The notes beneath the pieces were generated by a model, which saw only the letters and a list, made by a program, of their open reading frames with translations, had not been told where the DNA came from and made no database searches. The translations under genes were made by a program, and so were the position numbers. Below, piece after piece: positions 4,298-9,005 of a DNA stretch of 9,005 nucleotides. This DNA is from Candidatus Parvarchaeota archaeon. GTDB taxonomy: Archaea; Nanobdellota; Nanobdellia; Parvarchaeales; Parvarchaeaceae. The stretch spans positions 1-9,005 of the forward strand of contig JAMCRB010000023.1 in assembly GCA_023380435.1 (NCBI GenBank). Direction: 5' to 3'. Each line of letters opens with the position of its first letter. Positions within the stretch are counted from its first letter, which is position 1.

Positions 4298-6328
4298 TCA
4301 TAACAGCTTTAAAAAGCCCATCTTCGGCTCGAATATCTCCCCTTCCTTTTTCAACTTTGAAATCGCGTCGTCTACACCGTCCTTCTTAATGCCGCTTTTC
4401 TCCGCATCCTCGTATACTTTTGTTATCGCAAGCATAGACCCTGCAGGCAGAGAATCCAACTCGGCCTTTATTATGGATTTCACCGAAATTATGGTGCCTC
4501 TCTGAGATGACGATATCCCGCTTATGACTCTATCTATGTCCAGTTCGCCCGTGCTTTTGTCTACCCCGACCTCGCTTAGATAAGCCATCATAAGGTCAAC
4601 CGCCCTTTTTGCGTCCTCTACCACAGCCATGTCTGAAAGCCTTACCTTCGCAGACGCCTCTGTCATCCTTATCAGAGCTTCAAGCTGCCTTGCGGATATC
4701 GGGATTGGCCTGACTTCCTGCCCCTCAGTCGAGTACTGAGCTCTGAGCTTTAGGTAAAAGTCCTCTATTACGCTGATTGCTTCTGATGAAAGGACTGGTT
4801 TTATGTTTTGTTTTGCGTAGGCTATGAATTTTTTCATTATAGCAGTCGGTATGTCGGGTTTGTTTTTGTTTATGTCACGGTTCGCCTCGAGTATCCTTTT
4901 TGCTATTTTTTTGTCATTTTCATTGTTTGGCCTGTCCTTCATTATGAATATCAGGTCAAAACGGTTTATGAGAGTCGGAAGAAGGTCTATCTGGTTGGCC
5001 ACCATATCAAAGGCATTGAATCTCCCGAATTTGGGGTTTGCAGCTGCGAGTACGGTAGTCTGTGCAGACAGAGTCGCGTGTATGTTTGCCTTCGATATAG
5101 TTATAGTCTGCTGTTCCAGGCCCTCGTGCAGCGCTATCCTGTCGTCTTTATTCATCTTGTCGATCTCATCTATCGCAAGAAGTCCTTTGTTAGTCAGCGG
5201 CATCGCTCCTGCCTCCAAGATGTAACTTCTGGTAGCTTCGTCTTTCAGTATCGTGGCAGTAAGCCCGGCTGCGCTCGAGCCCATGCCTGTAACGTACCTC
5301 GCTTTTGGCGCCACCGTGCTGACATACTTCAAAAGCGTACTTTTAGATGTTCCCGGGTCTCCGACAAGAAGTATGTGGATGTCCCCCCTGACTGCGCTGG
5401 ATTTGTCGCCAGATTCCTTCCTAACGCCGCCGAAAAGCTGCAGCACTATCGCATCCTTCACGTAGTCGTATCCGAATATGTTTGGGGCTATCGAGTTTCT
5501 GAACTTAGTGTATATCATTTTGTCTTTTGCGAGCTCTTTTACGACCATCTCCTCTTCTTTTGAGACCTCTATGTCCTCGTATCCCTGTTCCAGTGCCTCG
5601 AGGTAAGACGCGGATATGAATATATCGGACGTGTTGGACTTTTTACCGCTGGGATATATTATCGGCTCTTCATTTACTATACCGGAGACCACGACTTTGT
5701 TCCCTGGTATTATATTCCTTTCGAACTTTGGGTCTACTATGTCCCCCTTTAAGATTACGTTCATGTGCTCCGGCTGCGCCCCTCCTACCAGGTCTTCCGG
5801 TGCCTCTTCCAGTATTATTTTCTGTGTGTCTATGAGCTCCTTGTTTATTATCTTGAAGTGTCCTTTTTTACCGCAGTTGGCACATATAGTCGGCGGCTTC
5901 GTAGTCCTCTCTTTCTGCTCTACTCTGGTTATATGGCCGCAGGTCTGACACTCAAAATCTATAGATTTGGCCATAGGCTTTACGCTTATCGCCACCTTTA
6001 TCAGGCCGTTTATCTGTACAAGTTTTCCGATGTGTTTACTGCGTATTTCGCTTATTAGAATCTGGGCGGTGTCAGGAAGGTTTTTTATCCTTACCTCGAG
6101 TTCTGTTTTCTTTAAAGCCACTTGGCTCTCGTTTATGAAATATTTTATTGCATCTATAGCTTCGGTCGGGTTGTTTATTATATAGTCGCCGAGCTCAGGC
6201 GAGAAATCGTCTACATCTTTGAAGTCTATGAGTATGGATGTCTCACCCATCGCAGCTGCCTTTTTGATCTGCTCTTTTAATTTGCTCGTTACGAAGGAAG
6301 CTATAATTTCATCATGCTCTGATTTCAT
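4298..6328 (-). CDS. mcm: Replicative DNA helicase MCM
   Basis: This is the ring helicase that unwinds the replication fork. The 676 residues hold the full architecture. The N-terminal helical domain comes first, then an OB domain with a zinc site (C127-x2-C130, C149-x2-C152). The AAA+ core has Walker A GDPGTSKST (323-331), Walker B LLAIDEIDKM (383-392), sensor 1 Asn431 in AAANP, arginine finger R456 in LINRFDL (the usual SRFDL has Ser) and sensor 2 R547 in SARQLE. A C-terminal winged-helix domain (about 605-676) follows. All catalytic residues are present and no intein interrupts it. It heads the minus-strand cluster MCM-OB-aIF2-beta-DUF424-aIF1A. The ATG at 6328 has no Shine-Dalgarno but fits a leaderless mRNA from the TATA-like box at 6351-6360. 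Confidence 0.97.
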   Translation of the reverse strand: MKSEHDEIIASFVTSKLKEQIKKAAAMGETSILIDFKDVDDFSPELGDYIINNPTEAIDAIKYFINESQVALKKTELEVRIKNLPDTAQILISEIRSKHIGKLVQINGLIKVAISVKPMAKSIDFECQTCGHITRVEQKERTTKPPTICANCGKKGHFKIINKELIDTQKIILEEAPEDLVGGAQPEHMNVILKGDIVDPKFERNIIPGNKVVVSGIVNEEPIIYPSGKKSNTSDIFISASYLEALEQGYEDIEVSKEEEMVVKELAKDKMIYTKFRNSIAPNIFGYDYVKDAIVLQLFGGVRKESGDKSSAVRGDIHILLVGDPGTSKSTLLKYVSTVAPKARYVTGMGSSAAGLTATILKDEATRSYILEAGAMPLTNKGLLAIDEIDKMNKDDRIALHEGLEQQTITISKANIHATLSAQTTVLAAANPKFGRFNAFDMVANQIDLLPTLINRFDLIFIMKDRPNNENDKKIAKRILEANRDINKNKPDIPTAIMKKFIAYAKQNIKPVLSSEAISVIEDFYLKLRAQYSTEGQEVRPIPISARQLEALIRMTEASAKVRLSDMAVVEDAKRAVDLMMAYLSEVGVDKSTGELDIDRVISGISSSQRGTIISVKSIIKAELDSLPAGSMLAITKVYEDAEKSGIKKDGVDDAISKLKKEGEIFEPKMGFLKLL

Positions 6329-6350
6329 ATATAGAATACAAACTTTACCA

Positions 6351-6360
6351 ATATTAATAC
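6351..6360 (-). promoter_or_regulatory. TATA-like box of the MCM operon
   Basis: Minus-strand GTATTAATAT is centred about 27 bases before the MCM ATG, predicting a leaderless transcript. The match to the archaeal consensus is only moderate. The surrounding spacer 6329-6436 (108 bp between the PAP2 stop and MCM) is AT-rich. No tRNA fold or convincing small ORF was seen in it. Confidence 0.4.
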
Positions 6361-6436
6361 AATATCCCGATTTATCTACCTTGGCTTCCTGTGGAGATTT
6401 TTTTATTTCGGATTTAAAATCATAATTATAGTAACG

Positions 6437-6916
6437 TCATTTTATAAAAAACACGTGCCTTATCACAGTAAAAGCCAGAGGGGTGATATATCCGAATACA
6501 AGTCCGAGTAAACCGCCCGCGATAACATCCCTGAGATAATGGTCCTTCAGGTAAATCCGAGTATACGCAATGAAAACTCCGAAAGCAAACAATGGTATGA
6601 AAAGAAAGTTTCCAATCATCAATCCGGCAAAAAACATCGCAAGCGAGGAATGAGCGGAGGGAAAACTCCTCCTTTCGATTTTGAATGTCTTATTATAGTA
6701 GCGCCTCCCGGTCGCATTTTTGGGTCTTTTCTGCCCTACAAGCAGTTTTATCGCTTCGGTAACAATAAAAGTCACTGCGGAACCGACTATTATCTCCGTT
6801 AGCAGAAGCGCGTCAGGAAAAATCAATATTATCAAAAGTGTTTCAAAGAGAAAAACCTCCAGGGCTGATCTTTCTATGAAGATCGCAATGCTCTTAAAAA
6901 GTTCCTCACTTCTCAT
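6437..6916 (-). CDS. PAP2 superfamily membrane phosphatase
   Basis: This is an integral membrane enzyme of the phosphatidate phosphatase / polyprenyl-diphosphate phosphatase superfamily. All three catalytic motifs are intact: K57-x6-R64-P65, then P86-S-A-H89 (the PSGH motif with Ala for Gly), then T119-R120-x5-H126-x3-D130. R120, H126 and D130 match the third motif, where H126 would be the nucleophile. Several hydrophobic segments surround them (about 20-34, 40-57, 90-118, 131-153). At 159 aa it is a compact member. The substrate cannot be told from sequence; lipid-linked pyrophosphates for glycosylation or phosphatidate are the usual choices. Its ATG overlaps the stop of the upstream TrkA-N gene as ATGA, implying coupled translation. 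Confidence 0.9.
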   Translation of the reverse strand: MRSEELFKSIAIFIERSALEVFLFETLLIILIFPDALLLTEIIVGSAVTFIVTEAIKLLVGQKRPKNATGRRYYNKTFKIERRSFPSAHSSLAMFFAGLMIGNFLFIPLFAFGVFIAYTRIYLKDHYLRDVIAGGLLGLVFGYITPLAFTVIRHVFFIK

Positions 6917-7623
6917 GCTTTGGATCTTTTTTCAAGAAGATAGATCATCCTGTCAGCTCCGACTATCTCCGGCAGCACAACGTCTGTCGCGCCGAGCTCC
7001 TTAAATTTAATTAAGTTGTTAGTCGAGTTGCAACGGCTTATTATCCTGATGTCCTTTTTTGCCGCCTTAGCGTTCAGGACCACTATGAAATTATCTACGT
7101 CCTGTCCGAGCGCAGCGAAAACCGCACTGGCTTTCTTCGCGTTTGCCATCTTAAAGGTCTTCTCATCGAGTGCATTTTCTTTCAGGACGTTAAAGCCGAG
7201 CTTTTTCAGCTCCACCGCCCTGGCTTCGTTGTTCTCTACTATCAAAACCTTTTTCCCTCTTTCTTTGAGGTTTATTGCGACTCTTTCGCCTATCCTGCCG
7301 CCACCGCATACGATGTAGTGGTTCCTAAAACTTATTGTCTGAGCCATATAAATGACACCTCCAAATTCTTTTCTTATCAAAGACACTAAAAACTCAAAAA
7401 GGTATACCGCAAAGACACCAAGAAAAAGCGATAAAAACAGAAGCAAAAATCCGTAAGAAGCGCTGAAATGGAACGTTTCCAAATCTGTCACTATAGTAGT
7501 GAATCCGCCCAAGACCGAGATGTTGCTTTGGCTGGCGACAAAGCTAGAAAGCGCAGTGACTATGAAAGCAAGTATTACAGCGCTTATAAGCAGTTTTTCG
7601 CCTGCTTCCTTGATAACGTCCAT
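6913..7623 (-). CDS. Two-TM, TrkA-N (RCK-like) protein resembling a potassium channel without a selectivity filter
   Basis: The N-terminal half has two membrane segments (about 11-30 and 57-84). The C-terminal half is a Rossmann TrkA-N/RCK domain starting HYIVCGGGRIGE, with nucleotide-binding G107-x-G109-x2-G112 and acidic E130 ending the second strand, and continuing to about residue 230. This is the layout of MthK-type ligand-gated potassium channels. Between the membrane segments lies FTTIVTDLETF (41-51), which lines up with the pore-helix and filter region, but the TVGYG filter is replaced by TDLET. The protein may therefore be a non-conducting or altered-selectivity relative, or a nucleotide sensor. 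An RCK C-terminal subdomain appears absent. It precedes the PAP2 gene with a four-base overlap and follows uS10 by 41 bp. Confidence 0.8.
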   Translation of the reverse strand: MDVIKEAGEKLLISAVILAFIVTALSSFVASQSNISVLGGFTTIVTDLETFHFSASYGFLLLFLSLFLGVFAVYLFEFLVSLIRKEFGGVIYMAQTISFRNHYIVCGGGRIGERVAINLKERGKKVLIVENNEARAVELKKLGFNVLKENALDEKTFKMANAKKASAVFAALGQDVDNFIVVLNAKAAKKDIRIISRCNSTNNLIKFKELGATDVVLPEIVGADRMIYLLEKRSKA

Positions 7624-7644
7624 TAAAATAATGCTTGTTATAAA

Positions 7645-7654
7645 CTAATAAAGC
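7645..7654 (-). promoter_or_regulatory. Possible TATA box for the TrkA-N / PAP2 pair
   Basis: Minus-strand GCTTTATTAG is centred about 27 bases before the ATG at 7623, within the 41 bp between it and uS10. A closer TATA-like GTTTATAAC (7637-7645) is too near the start to act on it. The pair may instead be read through from uS10. Confidence 0.3.
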
Positions 7655-7664
7655 TTTAGAGGGC

Positions 7665-7973
7665 CTACTCCATTAGCTCCATTTCTATGTTTACTTCCTT
7701 GGGTACGGAAGTCTTCATTATCAAGTGCAGCGCCTTTGGATCGGCCTGCATGTCTATGATTTTCTTGTGCAGCCTTATCTCCCACGTTTCGTAGCTTTCC
7801 CTGCCGGACCCGCACGGCGACCTGCGCGTCGTCACTTTTATCTTTTTAGTAGGTAATGGGATTGGGCCGGCTATCGCTGTGCCAAGTTTCTTCGAAATAT
7901 CCACTATATCATTGCAGACATTCTCTAGTTTATCTGCATCGGTCGAAGTCAGCTTTATTCTTGCTTTTTGCAT
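7665..7973 (-). CDS. rps10: 30S ribosomal protein uS10 (S10p/S20e)
   Basis: This is a small-subunit head protein. The 102 residues match the archaeal family along their length: MQKARIKLTSTDADKLE at the start, GPIPLPTKKIKVTTRRSPCG in the centre, then WEIRLHKKIIDMQADPKAL and the ending VPKEVNIEMELM. In many archaea this gene follows elongation factor 1A; here no such gene is next to it. It stands first on the minus strand, divergent from L7Ae, with 149 bp of shared upstream DNA. A TTAGGC just before the ATG is only a weak ribosome-binding site. Confidence 0.96.
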   Translation of the reverse strand: MQKARIKLTSTDADKLENVCNDIVDISKKLGTAIAGPIPLPTKKIKVTTRRSPCGSGRESYETWEIRLHKKIIDMQADPKALHLIMKTSVPKEVNIEMELME

Positions 7974-8002
7974 ATTTGCCTAATGCATTAAATCAGATTA
8001 CA

Positions 8003-8012
8003 AGTATTTAAC
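8003..8012 (-). promoter_or_regulatory. TATA box and BRE of uS10
   Basis: Minus-strand GTTAAATACT is preceded by the purine run GAAAGA, a fitting TFB recognition element. It is centred about 34 bases before the uS10 ATG, which predicts a leader of roughly eight bases. It forms the left half of the divergent uS10/L7Ae promoter region. Confidence 0.5.
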
Positions 8013-8065
8013 TCTTTCTAAGCTGTTTTTTGCTCTTCCACGCTTTAGATTAGAGATTTGTAAGG

Positions 8066-8074
8066 TTTATAAAG
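8066..8074 (+). promoter_or_regulatory. TATA box of the L7Ae-eS28-eL24 operon
   Basis: TTTATAAAG is a near-consensus archaeal TATA box centred at 8070. Transcription should start near 8096, giving a leader of about 26 bases that includes the strong ribosome-binding site at 8109. It is the right half of the divergent promoter region and lies about 60 bp from the uS10 TATA box. Confidence 0.6.
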
Positions 8075-8108
8075 ACTTGAATATTTACATAGTATAATAT
8101 AAAAAATT

Positions 8109-8115
8109 AGGAGGT
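8109..8115 (+). promoter_or_regulatory. Strong Shine-Dalgarno of L7Ae
   Basis: AGGAGGT ends seven bases before the ATG at 8123. It is the best ribosome-binding site at an operon head in this window; the other first genes (uS13, MCM, uS10) look leaderless or nearly so. It fixes the L7Ae start. Confidence 0.75.
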
Positions 8116-8122
8116 AGCTGAT

Positions 8123-8473
8123 ATGGTAGATGAAGCGAAAACTGAAAAGAACTTAGATTCGCAGGTATACTCCCTGCTTGAAAAAGTAAGAGCTAAAGGA
8201 GGCTCTTTCAGGAAAGGAGTAAATGAAGTGACGAAAGCCCTAGAGCGATCGCAGGCAAAACTTGTAATATACGCAGAAGACGTTTCTCCAAAGGAGATAG
8301 TAATGCACTTGCCGCTTCTCTCAAAGGATAAGGGCGTGCCTATAGTGCAGGTTAAAAGCCGGCTCGACTTAGGCAAGGCGGCCGGATTGAGCGTCGGCTC
8401 CGCAGCAATAGCAATAATAAACGCCGGTGAGGAAGCACACGCTCTAGATGAACTCGTTAGCAAACTAAAGTGA
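8123..8473 (+). CDS. rpl7ae: Ribosomal protein eL8 / L7Ae, kink-turn RNA-binding protein
   Basis: This protein binds kink-turns in 23S rRNA and is also the core subunit of box C/D and H/ACA RNPs and of archaeal RNase P. The 116-residue length is normal. The RNA-contact motif KGVNEVTKALER (31-42) corresponds to the family's KGTNETTKAVER, with N34, E35 and K38 kept and the usual Thr33 replaced by Val. KLVIYAEDVSPKEIVMHLPLL (46-66) and LGKAAGLSVGSAAIAI (83-98) confirm it. It heads the archaeal L7Ae-eS28-eL24 gene set. L7Ae is known in some archaea to repress its own mRNA through a leader kink-turn; I saw no convincing one in the short leader here. Confidence 0.96.
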   Translation: MVDEAKTEKNLDSQVYSLLEKVRAKGGSFRKGVNEVTKALERSQAKLVIYAEDVSPKEIVMHLPLLSKDKGVPIVQVKSRLDLGKAAGLSVGSAAIAIINAGEEAHALDELVSKLK

Positions 8474-8480
8474 GATTAAC

Positions 8481-8753
8481 ATGAAACAGCCTGATAAGAC
8501 AAAAAAGAACCAGCCTCAGAAGCAATCGTCAAAGGCGCAGGTTCAGACGTCTGTACAGGAAGGTTTTCCTGCTGAAGTCATAGAGATAGTCGGAAGGCAC
8601 GGCGTAGCCGGCGAGGTAACACAGGTAAAATGCAAGGTACTGTCAGGATTCGACAAAGACAAGATAATACGTAGAAACGTCAGGGGGCCGACTGTTATAG
8701 GAGACATACTTGTGTTAAGGGAGACAGAGATGGAGGCTATGCCTATCAGGTAG
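8481..8753 (+). CDS. rps28e: 30S ribosomal protein eS28
   Basis: This is a small OB-like ribosomal protein near the mRNA exit channel, shared by archaea and eukaryotes. The family core runs from about residue 29: PAEVIEIVGRHGVAGEVTQVKCKVL, then KIIRRNVRGPTVIGDILVLRETEMEA. At 90 aa it exceeds the usual 65-75 because of an N-terminal tail (about residues 1-27) rich in Gln, Lys and Ser. No other ATG lies in frame before the core, so the tail is probably real. The C-terminus (MPIR) departs from the usual arginine-rich ending. It starts 7 bp after L7Ae. Confidence 0.95.
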   Translation: MKQPDKTKKNQPQKQSSKAQVQTSVQEGFPAEVIEIVGRHGVAGEVTQVKCKVLSGFDKDKIIRRNVRGPTVIGDILVLRETEMEAMPIR

Positions 8754-8755
8754 AT

Positions 8756-8914
8756 ATGAAATGCAGTTTTTGTAATTCAGAGATAAAGAGAGGAACCGGG
8801 ATTATGTACGCCAAAAACGACGGCACGGTCTACAACTTATGTAGCAGGCGATGCATGACATACATAATAATGAAGAAAGACCAGAGAAAATTCAAGTGGG
8901 CAAGAGATAAATAA
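8756..8914 (+). CDS. rpl24e: 50S ribosomal protein eL24
   Basis: This is a 52-residue zinc-binding large-subunit protein. It reads MKCSFCNSEIKRGTGIMYAK at the start, then NDGTVYNLCSRRCMTY and a basic end RKFKWARDK. The zinc ribbon uses C3-x2-C6 and C29-x3-C33, as in archaeal L24e, and G-T-G-I-M-Y and K-W near the end are family signatures. The gene starts two bases after the eS28 stop, preserving the common archaeal order L7Ae-eS28-eL24. A short AGGT four bases before the ATG is a weak ribosome-binding site. The nucleoside diphosphate kinase and IF2 genes that often come next are not seen in the 91 bases left. Confidence 0.93.
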   Translation: MKCSFCNSEIKRGTGIMYAKNDGTVYNLCSRRCMTYIIMKKDQRKFKWARDK

Positions 8915-8934
8915 GCCTGATTATTATATAGATA

Positions 8935-9005
8935 ATGATAGACCACAGGGGCAGCGTTTCTTTCCTGGCGATAATAGTCAGTATAATAATAATCATACCG
9001 ATTGC
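8935..9005 (+). CDS. N-terminus of a membrane or secreted protein, cut by the window edge
   Basis: Only 23 codons are visible: a short polar start (MIDHRGSVS) followed by a strongly hydrophobic stretch FLAIIVSIIIIIPI. Isoleucines are mostly ATA, matching codon use of the confident genes here, which favours this frame. The R-G-S-V-S-F pattern before the hydrophobic core loosely resembles an archaeal prepilin signal (R/K-G-Q-x-S-x-E-F), but the Gln and Glu are missing. It could equally be a plain signal peptide or membrane anchor. It lies 20 bp after eL24. Family unknown. Confidence 0.5.
   Translation, partial: MIDHRGSVSFLAIIVSIIIIIPI

Noticed and set aside
4808..5563. Open frame of about 250 codons on the plus strand inside mcm
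   Set aside because: It is antisense to the AAA+ core of MCM, whose motifs are all intact on the minus strand; it has no family signature or promoter.
6398..6404. T7 run as a plus-strand terminator
   Set aside because: No plus-strand transcription unit leads into it; both flanking genes are on the minus strand, where it reads as an A run.
8091..8160. Kink-turn or box C/D-like element in the L7Ae leader and first codons (GATGA ... CTGA)
   Set aside because: GATGA and CTGA occur, but the flanks do not pair to make the needed stem and the GATGA lies inside the coding region, so autoregulation cannot be claimed.

Overview
The window is archaeal chromosome. It carries aIF1A, aIF2-beta, an MCM helicase, RNA polymerase subunit D with an iron-sulfur motif, L7Ae, eS28, eL24 and DUF424. 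TATA boxes sit about 24-35 bp upstream of several starts, and several transcripts look leaderless or nearly so. Genes are very tightly packed, and isoleucine is mostly encoded by ATA. The 5S rRNA gene is isolated and only about 45% G+C by hand count, which argues against a hyperthermophile. Broken-up ribosomal operons and a pilin-like membrane protein resemble small-genome DPANN-type archaea. That placement is an inference and no lineage is claimed.

Layout: (1) 5S rRNA (38-153) with its own TATA box. (2) A plus-strand operon uS13-uS4-uS11-RpoD (191-2408), then a small membrane-anchored, pilin-like protein (2421-2879). (3) A minus-strand cluster read from MCM (6328) through an OB-fold protein, aIF2-beta and DUF424 to aIF1A (2876), joining replication and translation-initiation genes. 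aIF1A also seems to have its own promoter, embedded in the end of the DUF424 gene. (4) A minus-strand group: uS10 (7973-7665), a two-TM plus TrkA-N protein that looks like a potassium channel with a lost selectivity filter (7623-6913), and a PAP2 phosphatase (6916-6437) coupled to it by an ATGA overlap. (5) A divergent promoter region (7974-8122), then a plus-strand operon L7Ae-eS28-eL24 (8123-8914). (6) The start of a membrane protein running off the right edge (8935-9005).

The genes mainly serve ribosome assembly, transcription, translation start and replication. No mobile element, CRISPR array, tRNA or long repeat was seen. The longest stretches without a coding gene are 1-190, which holds 5S, and the promoter-bearing spacers 7974-8122 and 6329-6436. 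I found no clear new multi-gene system. The best leads are the filterless channel-like protein paired with a PAP2 phosphatase, and several places where coding sequence doubles as promoter or ribosome-binding site.
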